This document shows positions 1-7,591 of a DNA stretch of 64,000 nucleotides, one piece after another; position 1 is the stretch's first letter; each line of letters opens with the position of its first letter. Source of the DNA: Natronorubrum texcoconense. Its GTDB lineage: Archaea; Halobacteriota; Halobacteria; Halobacteriales; Natrialbaceae. Both the position numbers and the translations under genes were made by a program. The notes under the pieces are model-generated. The model saw only the letters and a program-made list of their open reading frames with translations, did not search any database and was not told the origin of the DNA. The stretch is taken from NCBI RefSeq assembly GCF_900100335.1, contig NZ_FNFE01000002.1, forward strand, positions 124,001 to 188,000, in the 5' to 3' direction.

Positions 1-384
1 GGACGGACGCTCGCACACTCGCTGTTCCTCATCGTCCCGCTCTCGATCGCCCTCTACGTGCTCGCCAGCCGCTACGATCGCAGCGAGTACGGCATCGCCT
101 TCGCGATCGGCGCGCTCTCGCACGTGCTCGTCGACGCCCTGCCCGTGCTCTGGGGCGTCGAGGGGAGTGCGAACCACCTCCTCTGGCCGGCGATTCCCGT
201 CGAGGAGTACGAACAGGGGCCGCCGACCGTCCTCGGTCTCCTACGGGAGTCGATGGGCGATCCGTACTTCCTCTCGGAGTTCGTGCTCGCCGCCATCGCC
301 TTCGTGCTCTGGCGACGTCACGGCTATCCCGGTCTCGAGCCACTATACACCGCACTCGAGCGAGTGCGGCCGACTGCAGGATAG
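1..384 (+). CDS. Membrane-bound metal-dependent hydrolase, DUF457-like (5' truncated)
   Basis: The reading frame is open from the first base, so the start lies outside the window; 127 residues and the stop remain. Hydrophobic stretches near residues 6-24 and 36-50 look like membrane helices. The second holds GALSHVLVDALPVLW, with the His and Asp typical of the YdjM/DUF457 family of predicted membrane metal hydrolases. The natural substrate of that family is poorly known. The C-terminal part has a third helix (LSEFVLAAIAFVLW). The family call rests on the H/D-containing helix pattern and is moderate. Confidence 0.6.
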   Translation, partial: GRTLAHSLFLIVPLSIALYVLASRYDRSEYGIAFAIGALSHVLVDALPVLWGVEGSANHLLWPAIPVEEYEQGPPTVLGLLRESMGDPYFLSEFVLAAIAFVLWRRHGYPGLEPLYTALERVRPTAG

Positions 385-458
385 CAGGTTTCGACCCTCG
401 ACAGCCGACGGCCGATAGCGAGTCGCCAACTGTCCGCGGCGTCGACAGACTGAGACGA

Positions 459-629
459 CTACCGAATCTCCTTCCACTCCGCGGCGCAGTCCGGACAGAT
501 CCGAACGGTTTTGATCTCGTTCGGGTCGTTCTCGGTCTTCAGGGGCTTTTCGCAGTCACCACAGACGAGCCGATCGTACGTGTCCTTCTCGAGTTCGCCT
601 TCGCGGAGTGCCTTCCGGACTGATTTCAT
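459..629 (-). CDS. Small zinc-ribbon protein, HVO_0758-like (56 aa)
   Basis: A 56-codon ORF begins MKSVRKALREGELEKDTYDR and carries two CxxC knuckles, CGDC (residues 23-26) and CPDC (45-48), which should bind one zinc ion. The product is small and charged, with no signal peptide. Many haloarchaeal genomes encode such zinc-finger microproteins, and this resembles the HVO_0758 type. Function unknown; nucleic-acid or protein binding is a reasonable guess. The codon use and paired knuckles argue for a real gene. Confidence 0.8.
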   Translation of the reverse strand: MKSVRKALREGELEKDTYDRLVCGDCEKPLKTENDPNEIKTVRICPDCAAEWKEIR

Positions 630-818
630 GTTCGCCCCCTACGAAGGTGGGGGAGAAAAAGACCGGTGCTTATTTCGAGGTCGTGTCGTCACTGATCCAA
701 CAGTTTCCCTGCAGTGAGTTTCGGTCCGAACGAAGCGGTCGGGTTCACGACCAATCGGACGAACGAGCCGGTGGGAGTCCGCGGTACCCCCGCGGTCTAT
801 CTGGCCGGAGTCGTGGGC

Positions 819-826
819 GTTTTACC
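819..826 (+). promoter_or_regulatory. TATA box for the 849 glycosyltransferase
   Basis: The sequence gttttacc is centred about 27 nt before the ATG at 849. This fits a leaderless archaeal transcript and favours that start over the longer in-frame extension to 714. Confidence 0.6.
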
Positions 827-848
827 AGTTCGGCCGAACACTCCACCG

Positions 849-2024
849 ATGGAGTACGTACAGGAGCGGATCGCGACGCTCCACGCATTCGGGGGGCGAG
901 ATGGGGGGTCGGGTGGCACGCTCGCTCATGACACCGCCGATGCGGTCGCCGAGACGACCGTCGTCGTTCCGATGACCGCTCGTGAACACGAGAACCCCGC
1001 CGCCGAGCGCGTCCTCTCGGAACTCGAGACCCTCGAGCCCGCCCCGGCCGCCGTTATCGTCCCCGTTCGAGCCGACGCCGACGAGATCGAGCCGTTTCGG
1101 CGGTGGCTCGAGTCGTTCGCCCTACCGATTCGGGTCTGTTGGTGTAACGCGCCCGCGGTGGAGACGCTGCTCGCGGACGTGGGACTGGCGAACGGCTTCG
1201 GCAAGGGACGGGACGTCTGGCTCGCGCTCGGCCCCGCCGCCGAGTTCGGCGAGTACGTCGTCGTCCACGACGCCGACGCTCGGAGCTACGAGGCCGCACA
1301 CGTCCGCCGGCTGCTCGCCCCGCTCACCATGGAGTTCGAGTTCTCGAAGGGGTACTACGCCCGCGTCGAAGACGATCAGCTCTACGGGCGACTGTTCCGG
1401 CTGTTTTACGCGCCCCTGATCCGAACGCTGTCGGCCGATCACGACGCGCCCGTCCTCGACTATCTCGAGGCGTTCCGGTACGCGCTGGCCGGGGAGTTCG
1501 CCGTCACTGCGGGCCTCGCCCGACAGCTTCGCGCGCCGCGAGCCTGGGGACTCGAGGTTGGCACGCTCGGCGACGCCTTCGACCAGGCCGGGTTCGACGG
1601 CTCCGCGCAGGTGGATCTCGGCCGCCACGAGCACGACCACCGCGCGGTCGCCGGCGATACCGGTCTGGAGGGGATGAGCCGTGAAGTCGCCGCGGAACTG
1701 CTCCGCGTCCTCGAGGAACGCGGCGTCGATCCCGACTACGAAACGCTCGGAGAGCGATATCTCGCGGCCGGCGATCGGTTCGTCCAGCAGTACAGCGCCG
1801 ACGCGGCGTTCAACGGACTCTCCTACGACGCGGCGAACGAGCGCGACCAACTCGCGCGCTACGCGAACTCGATCGCCCCGCCCGGCCCCGACCGACGGCT
1901 GCCGCGATGGCGCGACGCGCCGTTCGAACCGAGCGACGTCCTCGAGGCGGCCCAACCGTGGCAGGTGGGCGGACCGACCGGTCTGCGCCGATCCGAACGG
2001 ATCGACACCGGCGCACAAGACTAA
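849..2024 (+). CDS. GT2/GT81-type glycosyltransferase, glucosyl-3-phosphoglycerate synthase-like
   Basis: 391 aa starting MEYVQERIATLHAFGG. Residues 137-143 (VVHDADA) hold a DxD-type nucleotide-sugar/metal motif. The segment FEFSKGYYARVEDDQLYGR matches the acceptor-side region of glucosyl-3-phosphoglycerate and mannosylglycerate synthases (GpgS/GT81). Those enzymes make precursors of compatible solutes or polysaccharide primers; the exact sugar and acceptor cannot be read here. No phosphatase partner sits next to it. The ORF is open upstream to 714, but a TATA box at 819-826 supports the ATG at 849. Confidence 0.75.
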   Translation: MEYVQERIATLHAFGGRDGGSGGTLAHDTADAVAETTVVVPMTAREHENPAAERVLSELETLEPAPAAVIVPVRADADEIEPFRRWLESFALPIRVCWCNAPAVETLLADVGLANGFGKGRDVWLALGPAAEFGEYVVVHDADARSYEAAHVRRLLAPLTMEFEFSKGYYARVEDDQLYGRLFRLFYAPLIRTLSADHDAPVLDYLEAFRYALAGEFAVTAGLARQLRAPRAWGLEVGTLGDAFDQAGFDGSAQVDLGRHEHDHRAVAGDTGLEGMSREVAAELLRVLEERGVDPDYETLGERYLAAGDRFVQQYSADAAFNGLSYDAANERDQLARYANSIAPPGPDRRLPRWRDAPFEPSDVLEAAQPWQVGGPTGLRRSERIDTGAQD

Positions 2025-2050
2025 TCTGCCCACCCTTCGTTGTGGCGGGT

Positions 2051-2530
2051 ATGAACGCGACCGCCGACGAACTGGCAGGGGTCGTCGACCTCTTCGGCGG
2101 ACTGACCCGGCCGGAACTCGAGCGGGCGCTCTCGGAAGCCGCGTTCCGCGCCGACGGCCAGTCCGTCGACGAGTCGGCGCTCGAGGCGGCGATCGACGAC
2201 GCCCTCGAGAGCTTCGCCCTCGTCGAGTACGAGCGGCGCGTCGACGACGACCGTCAGTCCCTGCTCGTCGCCGGCCCGACGGCGTTTCCGTCGGTCCCCG
2301 AGCACGCCGAAGACGTCCCGCACATCCTCGATATCGACCGCCGTCGATTCGATCGCGACGCCCTCGGTGAACAGGTCTACGAGCAGTTCGTCGACGCCGC
2401 CGAGTCGGCCGTCGATGCCGACGACGACGATCGAACCCGGCACCTGCTCGACGTCAGCTACGACGTCGAAGCCTGGGCGCCGGTCGACCTCGCGAGCGAA
2501 CGAGACCGACTGGAGGCGAGCCTCGAGTGA
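2051..2530 (+). CDS. Conserved haloarchaeal protein, DUF7109-like
   Basis: 159 aa, strongly acidic and soluble, beginning MNATADELAGVVDLFGGLTR. It is mostly predicted helix, with a central stretch FPSVPEHAEDVPHILDIDRR and no catalytic motif I can recognise. It lies 26 nt after the glycosyltransferase and 33 nt before the Nudix gene on the same strand, so the three may be co-transcribed. I matched it to DUF7109 from memory of sequence style only. Function unknown. The in-frame extension to 1907 overlaps the preceding gene and is rejected. Confidence 0.75.
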   Translation: MNATADELAGVVDLFGGLTRPELERALSEAAFRADGQSVDESALEAAIDDALESFALVEYERRVDDDRQSLLVAGPTAFPSVPEHAEDVPHILDIDRRRFDRDALGEQVYEQFVDAAESAVDADDDDRTRHLLDVSYDVEAWAPVDLASERDRLEASLE

Positions 2531-2563
2531 GCCCCGAATCCCCGTGAACGCGGACGAACACCC

Positions 2564-3157
2564 ATGTCACAGAAGACCCTGACCCTGGAGCCGGTCGCGA
2601 GCCACGAACCGCTCGAGATCGACGACCAGGAATACGACGCGGCCGTCCTCGCCCCGGTCATCGAGCGCGACGGCGAAGATCACCTGCTGTTTACCCGACG
2701 GGCCGACCACCTCGGCGAACACCCCGGCCAGATGAGCTTCCCCGGCGGCGGCGCCGAACCCGTCGACGAGACGATTCTCGACACCGCACTGCGAGAGTCG
2801 AACGAGGAGATCGGACTCGAGCCCCGGGAAGTCGAAGTCATCGGCCAGCTCGACGACATCCGAACGATCACGGAGTACGCGGTCACGCCGTTCGTCGCCC
2901 GCGTCCCCGACCGCGAGTACGTCGGCGACGGCAACGAGGTCGCCGAAATCGTCGTCCTACCGTTGTCGGGACTGCTCGACCCCGATAACTACGAGTACGA
3001 ACGGCGCGATCACCCCTACTACGGCGACGTCGTCATCCACTACTTCCACGTCGACGGCTACACCGTCTGGGGGGCGACGGGGCGGATCCTCGTCCAGCTG
3101 CTCGAGTTGACGACAGCTTTCGAAGCGCCCGAAGGGCTCGATCGGACACACTACTAA
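2564..3157 (+). CDS. Nudix hydrolase, CoA diphosphatase type
   Basis: 197 aa. The Nudix box runs from G63 to G84 in the canonical pattern G-x5-E-x7-RExxEExG, with metal ligands E81/E82. Just before it, residues 41-62 (LLFTRRADHLGEHPGQMSFP then GG) match the motif typical of CoA pyrophosphatases (NudL/YeaB). Such enzymes cleave CoA or acyl-CoA to 3',5'-ADP and phosphopantetheine. The Nudix assignment is very secure and the CoA specificity is likely. It may be the last gene of a three-gene transcript that began at 849. Confidence 0.88.
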   Translation: MSQKTLTLEPVASHEPLEIDDQEYDAAVLAPVIERDGEDHLLFTRRADHLGEHPGQMSFPGGGAEPVDETILDTALRESNEEIGLEPREVEVIGQLDDIRTITEYAVTPFVARVPDREYVGDGNEVAEIVVLPLSGLLDPDNYEYERRDHPYYGDVVIHYFHVDGYTVWGATGRILVQLLELTTAFEAPEGLDRTHY

Positions 3158-3228
3158 GGAGTTCGGCCACTCGAGGGGTTTCGACAGCCGTTTTCCGAGA
3201 CGAGTTTACCTAAATCGAGGCGCTAATG

Positions 3229-3263
3229 CCCCTTCCTCAGCGAGCGAAGCGAGCAGGGAGGGG
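3229..3263 (+). repeat. Left-end hairpin of the TnpB element
   Basis: CCCCTTCCT and AGGGAGGGG pair (one G-T wobble) around the loop cagcgagcgaagcgagc. IS200/IS605 elements carry subterminal hairpins recognised by TnpA, and this is the likely left one. Coordinates are good to about 2 nt. Confidence 0.6.
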
Positions 3264-3360
3264 ATACAGCGCCGCTTGTGTTTCTTGCACTGTTCTACAG
3301 CAGGCCCGCAGGCCAACGCTATCGGTAGCTTCATGTTTCTACGTAGTGTAAACATTGGTA

Positions 3361-3510
3361 ATGGATCGGTACGAGGTCGAAGGGCACGAAGTCCACAAAG
3401 CCGAAGTGAAACCAACCGGCAACGGCGCTCACGTGCTCGTTCCCAAGCGGTGGCGAGGTGCCACTGTCAAAGTCGTCCGCGTCACCGACCCAAACGACGA
3501 AGACGAGTAG
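3361..3510 (+). CDS. DUF2080 family transposon-associated protein (49 aa)
   Basis: 49 aa beginning MDRYEVEGHEVHKAEVKPTG. It has the compact beta-rich, SpoVT/AbrB-like look of DUF2080 proteins (TGNGAHVLVPKRWRGATVKV), which in haloarchaea are found directly upstream of tnpB. It ends 3 nt before the tnpB start, so the two are probably translated together. A DNA-binding or tnpB-regulating role is plausible but not proven. It is too short for most gene callers. Confidence 0.85.
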   Translation: MDRYEVEGHEVHKAEVKPTGNGAHVLVPKRWRGATVKVVRVTDPNDEDE

Positions 3511-3513
3511 GCC

Positions 3514-4725
3514 ATGCGCTACAACTACAGGTATCGGCTCAATCCGACCAACGAACTCCACGAACGGTTAGCGTGGACTGTCGATACCTGCAGACAGGTC
3601 TACAACCACTTTCTACACCGACTCAACCGAGAGAACGGAACCTCGGCATACTCCGAGCAGTCAGTCCTTCCCGACCTCAAGAACTGGTGGACCGACCTGA
3701 AACAAGTCCATTCGAAAGTGCTGCAGAAGGTCGTACAGCGGCTGTACGACAACCTCTCAACACTGAAGGGGCGGAAGGACAACGGCTACCACGTCGGCGA
3801 ACTCAAGTGGAAGGCACCGCAGGAATATCGCTCGATCAAGTACAGTCAAACCGGCTTCGAACTCAACAACACGAGTGGCCGTACTGTGCTTTCTCTTTCC
3901 AAAATCGGCGATATTCCGATGGTCTACCACCGCGACGTTCCTGACGACGCCACGATCAAAGAGGTCGTCGTCAAGCAGGAACCCACCGGCGAGTGGTTCG
4001 CCGTTCTCGGGATCGAAACCGAGGGCAACGCGTCGTCAAAACCAAAGACGCTCGAGGACTGTGTCGGGATCGACGTGGGTATCCTGAAGTACGCCCACGA
4101 CACCGACGGTACGGCTGTCGAACGTCCCGACCTGTCCGACGAACGCGCCCGGTTGGAACGCGAGCAACGAAAACTCTCGCGCAAAGATCACGGATCAGCA
4201 AACTACCGCAAGCAACAGCGTGTCGTCGCCAAACGTCACGCCGATCTGAAGCGAAAGCGCAGAGACTTCTTGCACAAGCTCTCGAATCACTACGCTCGAG
4301 AGTACGACCTTGTGGCCGTCGAAGACCTCGACTCCAAGGGGTTGATGGAACTTCCGTCAAACAGCCGCAACCGTGCCGGAGCGGCGTGGGGGACGTTCCT
4401 CCGAATGCTCGAGTACAAGTGCGAACGCGAAGGCACGCACTTCGTCGCCGTCGATCCCGCCGGAACGACCAAAGAGTGTGCGGCCTGTGGCGTCGAGACG
4501 GACAAACCACTGTGGGTTCGCGAGCACTCGTGCCCCTCGTGCGGGTTCACGGCGGACAGGGACTGGAACGCGGCCTACAACATCTTGGTACGCGGTCTGA
4601 AGCAAGTAGGGACGGGCTGTCCCGAACCAACGCCTGCGGAGACTGCGCTCCCTACGGGAACCGATTCGGTTCCTGCAAAGCGCGTTTGTCGAGGGAACCT
4701 CGACAGGCTGTCAGACGTAGTCTGA
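3514..4725 (+). CDS. tnpB: RNA-guided endonuclease TnpB
   Basis: 403 aa, full length for the family. The N-terminal region (residues 1-110) holds the helix-rich domain (MRYNYRYRLNPTNELHERLA). The RuvC-like nuclease is intact: D187 in GIDVG, E270 in VAVEDL, and the third acidic site at ADRDWNAAYN (D350 region). Between the last two lies a zinc ribbon with CAAC and CPSC knuckles. TnpB proteins cut DNA next to a transposon-specific motif, guided by an omega-RNA made from the element's right end. All key residues are present, so the protein is probably active. It follows DUF2080 by 3 nt. Confidence 0.95.
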   Translation: MRYNYRYRLNPTNELHERLAWTVDTCRQVYNHFLHRLNRENGTSAYSEQSVLPDLKNWWTDLKQVHSKVLQKVVQRLYDNLSTLKGRKDNGYHVGELKWKAPQEYRSIKYSQTGFELNNTSGRTVLSLSKIGDIPMVYHRDVPDDATIKEVVVKQEPTGEWFAVLGIETEGNASSKPKTLEDCVGIDVGILKYAHDTDGTAVERPDLSDERARLEREQRKLSRKDHGSANYRKQQRVVAKRHADLKRKRRDFLHKLSNHYAREYDLVAVEDLDSKGLMELPSNSRNRAGAAWGTFLRMLEYKCEREGTHFVAVDPAGTTKECAACGVETDKPLWVREHSCPSCGFTADRDWNAAYNILVRGLKQVGTGCPEPTPAETALPTGTDSVPAKRVCRGNLDRLSDVV

Positions 4726-4802
4726 CAACGTCGTGGAAACAGGAAGCCCCACCCTCGAGGAGCGAACGGCGTCAGCCGTGAGCGAGTAGGGTGGGGAGGA
4801 AG
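4726..4802 (+). ncRNA. Candidate omega-RNA 3' scaffold / right-end hairpin
   Basis: CCCCACCCT (4747-4755) pairs perfectly with AGGGTGGGG (4788-4796), enclosing an inner hairpin ACGGC-gtca-GCCGT. In TnpB elements the omega-RNA overlaps the end of tnpB and runs through the right end, and the flanking host DNA acts as guide. The position and strong structure fit that role. The 5' end probably lies inside tnpB and is not visible. If the end is near 4802, the guide would start there. Confidence 0.5.
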
Positions 4803-5501
4803 TCACTGCTGTGGCGGTTTCCCGTCCGACTGCAGCTCGCCGACGACGGAGATCGACGCGTCGTCGAGATCGTGCTCCGCGCGGTCCGCGTCGCCGAATC
4901 CGGCGCTCACGACGCGCGTCAGCGCTTCCTCGACGCTCTCGTCGAGTTCGGTGATCTCCTCGGGTGCGACCTCGAGAACGAATCCCGTCGTGATGTTCGG
5001 CGACGTGGGCAAAAAGAGGAGGACCCGTCCGTCCGGCGAGGTGCGGCCCGTCTTGAACGCCGTCATCCGCAGTCCGCCCCAGGTATCGATCTTGACCGGC
5101 GTCTGGAGGGTGTCTCCCGTTCCGATCGTCGTCTCGGTGGCCGTCTTCGAGGCGTTGTAGACGACCCGGATGACGGGGACGCGGTTCGCCAGGTAGTCGA
5201 CGATTCCCTCGAACACCTCGCCGGTCGTCGTCTCGGTCGTCTGGCCGATGGCGTACATCGCGAGCGCGAGAGTCGCGATGAACGCTAGCACGCGGAGGAA
5301 GCCGGCGAGTTGCTCGCGAGCGTACTCGCCAAGCCACGGGAGGAACACCTCGAGCGTCTCGGCGTTGAGCAGGATACCGGGCGTAAAGCCCGCGATGAAC
5401 GAGTAGAGGGTGTAGACGATAAACAGCGTCACGAGGACGGGCCCGATAACGATGAGTCCGCGTCCGAAGTCCCCTTTCACCGAGTCCATTGCTCCACTCA
5501 C
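4803..5501 (-). CDS. DUF502 family membrane protein
   Basis: 232 aa. Two membrane helices are clear: GLIVIGPVLVTLFIVYTLYS (about residues 15-34) and a second near residues 65-86. The soluble part contains the DUF502 signature (NRVPVIRVVYNASKTATETT, then FKTGRTSPDGRVLLFLPTSP). The family is widespread and its function is unknown. The stop codon is TGA at 4805-4803, right where the TnpB element ends, so the last residues may have been set by the insertion. Start chosen at MSGAMDSVKGDFGRG; MDSVKG four codons in is an alternative. Confidence 0.85.
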   Translation of the reverse strand: MSGAMDSVKGDFGRGLIVIGPVLVTLFIVYTLYSFIAGFTPGILLNAETLEVFLPWLGEYAREQLAGFLRVLAFIATLALAMYAIGQTTETTTGEVFEGIVDYLANRVPVIRVVYNASKTATETTIGTGDTLQTPVKIDTWGGLRMTAFKTGRTSPDGRVLLFLPTSPNITTGFVLEVAPEEITELDESVEEALTRVVSAGFGDADRAEHDLDDASISVVGELQSDGKPPQQ

Positions 5502-5694
5502 AGCCTGAGTCTGGGGCCCCTCCTACGAGTAGATTGTGGACTCGTGGCGACCGAAACCGAACCCGCGTCGGAACGCCAGATTTTTGCGCGCCGACGGCAG
5601 AGGACGTCTATAGTCGCGTAGACGCCGCCACTCGCGAGCCACCGATCGACACTGGCTCGCCGGGTCGCCGACACGTCACGCGAGTACGCCACCG

Positions 5695-6474
5695 ATGTTA
5701 ACTACGAGCACCGTCGCCCGCGCCGGACTTGACGCGATCGCCCTGAAACCCGCCGAGTGTGACGTTTCGGCGGCCGAATCGCTCCCGGTCGAGACGATCG
5801 CGATCGACTACGAGGGACGTGACCATCTGCCCGCCCGCGAGACCCTGACGTCGCTCTCGAGCGACGCGAACGTGTTAGTCACGACGCCCGTCCGAGCCGA
5901 CGGCTTCGACCCGCTGGGGGACGACTCGATCGCTGCGGGTCTCCCGGACGCAGTCGGGCGCGTTCTCGTCGCAGGCCACCCCGCCTACCTCACCGACGAG
6001 GAGCGGGATCGGGCCGTCGCGCCCCGCCTCGGTGCCGCCCTCGAGACCACGCCCGACGCCTGGGTCGGCACCGAAAGCGTCGAGCGGATCGCGATGGCGA
6101 CCGGCGCGACCCAGTACGATCTGCTCTCGCGGACGACCCACCGAGAGCTCCGGGCACTCCGATCGGCCGGGTTCGAGGGCGATATCGCCGTCTACGCGCC
6201 GACGGTCCTGACCGACGACGAGGATCGCATCCTCGAAGCCGTCGGGGAGTACGTCTCCCGTCGACGGCCAGTCGAGCGGGCGCTGCCCGACGACGCCGCG
6301 ATCGGTACGAGCGCAACCGGTCGCGCTCGAGCGATCCTGCTCGAGGCGGCCGACGACTACGCGCTCGCCGGCACGCCCGACGACGTCTGCGCACAAACCG
6401 ACGCGCTGCGCGAGGCCGGCGCAACCACGGTCGTCGGCTACCCGGCGCAGGGGCTCGAGCCGTTTCTCGAGTAA
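5695..6474 (+). CDS. Conserved haloarchaeal protein, possibly DUF7388
   Basis: 259 aa, soluble, beginning MLTTSTVARAGLDAIALKPA. The pattern of short hydrophobic strands (NVLVTTPVRADGFDPLGDD, GRVLVAGHPAYL, DIAVYAPTVL) suggests a Rossmann or TIM-barrel-like alpha/beta fold. The end (YALAGTPDDVCAQTDALREA, then GATTVVGYPAQGLEPFL) resembles the C-terminal region of luciferase-like F420-dependent enzymes. I do not recognise a catalytic motif. DUF7388 is a recollection rather than a demonstrated match. It stands alone, divergent from the DUF502 gene. Confidence 0.7.
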   Translation: MLTTSTVARAGLDAIALKPAECDVSAAESLPVETIAIDYEGRDHLPARETLTSLSSDANVLVTTPVRADGFDPLGDDSIAAGLPDAVGRVLVAGHPAYLTDEERDRAVAPRLGAALETTPDAWVGTESVERIAMATGATQYDLLSRTTHRELRALRSAGFEGDIAVYAPTVLTDDEDRILEAVGEYVSRRRPVERALPDDAAIGTSATGRARAILLEAADDYALAGTPDDVCAQTDALREAGATTVVGYPAQGLEPFLE

Positions 6475-6796
6475 GCCGCTGTCTGTTGGTCATCGCAAGT
6501 CGCTCGATCACCTCCATACGGCTGTGGAACGGAACAGATTGTAGCGAGTAGTAATCACTCGAGTACACATCGTGAATAGTGGGCGTTCGAATATGCTGCT
6601 CGTACTGGCGACGGGGATTGCCACGTCCTCCCCAACCGACTCGCTCGTTCACGAGTTCACTCGCTCATCCCTCGCGCAGCGTCGACGCGCGCCTCACTTG
6701 CTCGTTCGCCGCGCGTCAGCGCGCGCCACCGCACGAGGTTTAATCGGTTAGATTTCGACGATTCCCCCGCCGTCTCACGCGTCGAATCACCAACAG
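6475..6796. other. Intergenic region, no gene seen
   Basis: No credible ORF. The region holds the hairpin-rich repeat described at 6621-6738. The remainder, 6475-6620, is of lower GC (gtagcgagtagtaatcactcg) and shows nothing I can name. Confidence 0.6.
6621..6738 (-). repeat. Hairpin-rich intergenic repeat, copy A
   Basis: Read on the minus strand it starts with cggtggcgcgcgctga, contains a CGCGCG-ctga-CGCGCG hairpin and ggatgagcgag, and ends GAGCGAGTCGGTTGGGGAGGA then CGTGG. The same start, middle and end occur in order at 19466-19678. The terminal motif also resembles the right end of the TnpB element (GAGCGAGTAGGGTGGGGAGGA then AGT). It looks like a dispersed non-autonomous element. Confidence 0.6.
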
Positions 6797-6805
6797 TATA
6801 AGTAA
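6797..6805 (+). promoter_or_regulatory. TATA box for the creatininase-family gene
   Basis: tataagtaa is centred about 27 nt before the ATG at 6827. It favours that start over the in-frame GTG at 6821. Confidence 0.6.
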
Positions 6806-6826
6806 CGGGGACGCCCAGCAGTGCGC

Positions 6827-7591
6827 ATGTCACTGCTCGCCGAGCACACGACGACTACTGCAGCCGACGCCATAGATCGGGCCGAGGTCGCGGTGCTCCC
6901 GACGGGGAGTACCGAACAGCACGGCCCGGCGCTGGCGCTCGGTATGGACCACCTGGCCGCCGAAGCGTTCGCCCGGACGGCCGTCGATCGCGACGATGCG
7001 GTCGTCCTGCCGACGATCCCCGTCGGCGTCAGCGAACACCACCGTCAGTTCGACGGGACGTTGTACGTGACCGCAGAGACGTTCGAACGCTACGTCGAGG
7101 AGACCATCTCGAGTCTCGCCGCACACGGCGTCCGGAAGGCCGTCGTCGTCAACGGTCACGGCGGAAACTCGGGCGCACTTCGACGGGCCGCACGTACCCT
7201 GCGCGACGAGGAGACGGCGTTCGCCCCGCCGTGGAACTGGTGGGACAGCGTCGCGGACATCGCCGACGACCTGTTCGACGAGGAAGGCGGCCACGCGGAC
7301 GCGATGGAGTCGAGCCTGCTCTGGCACCTCCGCGAGGATCTCGTCGATCCGGACGCGCTCGAGGCCGCCGAAGCCGGCGCGAGCGAGGCGTGGGGCGAGT
7401 CCGTCCACGGCGCTGCGCTCGGTTTCGATACGATCGATTTCTCCGAGAGCGGGGCAGTTGGGCGGCCGACGCAGGCCGACCCCGAGAAGGGTGCGCAACT
7501 GTTCGACGCCGGCCGAGACCAGTTACACGCGCTGCTCGACTGGCTCGTCGACCGACCGCTCGCGGACTGCTGGCCGCGTGATCACAAATGA
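6827..7591 (+). CDS. Creatininase-family amidohydrolase
   Basis: 254 aa. The N-terminal motif LPTGSTEQHGPALALGMDH carries the metal-binding Glu/His/Asp of the creatininase fold, and VVVNGHGGNSGALRR is the second signature. EEGGHADAMESS supplies further His/Glu ligands. Family members hydrolyse cyclic amides or formamides: creatinine, or the formamide of a riboflavin/F420 intermediate (ArfB). The true substrate cannot be decided here. It overlaps the following FAD oxidase by 4 nt (ATGA), so the two are translationally coupled. The ATG at 6827 is preferred because of the TATA box. Confidence 0.85.
   Translation: MSLLAEHTTTTAADAIDRAEVAVLPTGSTEQHGPALALGMDHLAAEAFARTAVDRDDAVVLPTIPVGVSEHHRQFDGTLYVTAETFERYVEETISSLAAHGVRKAVVVNGHGGNSGALRRAARTLRDEETAFAPPWNWWDSVADIADDLFDEEGGHADAMESSLLWHLREDLVDPDALEAAEAGASEAWGESVHGAALGFDTIDFSESGAVGRPTQADPEKGAQLFDAGRDQLHALLDWLVDRPLADCWPRDHK

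Larger units (their letters stand above)
3205..4802 (+). mobile_element. IS1341-type (IS200/IS605 family) element: DUF2080 + tnpB, no tnpA
   Basis: The element contains a left hairpin (3229-3263), a DUF2080 ORF, tnpB and a right-end hairpin (4747-4796). No Y1 tyrosine transposase (TnpA) is present, so any movement would need TnpA in trans. Exact ends are not visible because these elements make no target duplication. The left end lies between the Nudix stop (3157) and the hairpin; the right end lies at about 4800, against the stop codon of the next gene. Boundaries are estimates. Confidence 0.75.

Noticed and set aside
3205-4802. CRISPR or Cas12 locus
   Set aside because: TnpB is related to Cas12, but no repeat-spacer array or cas1/cas2 is present in the window.
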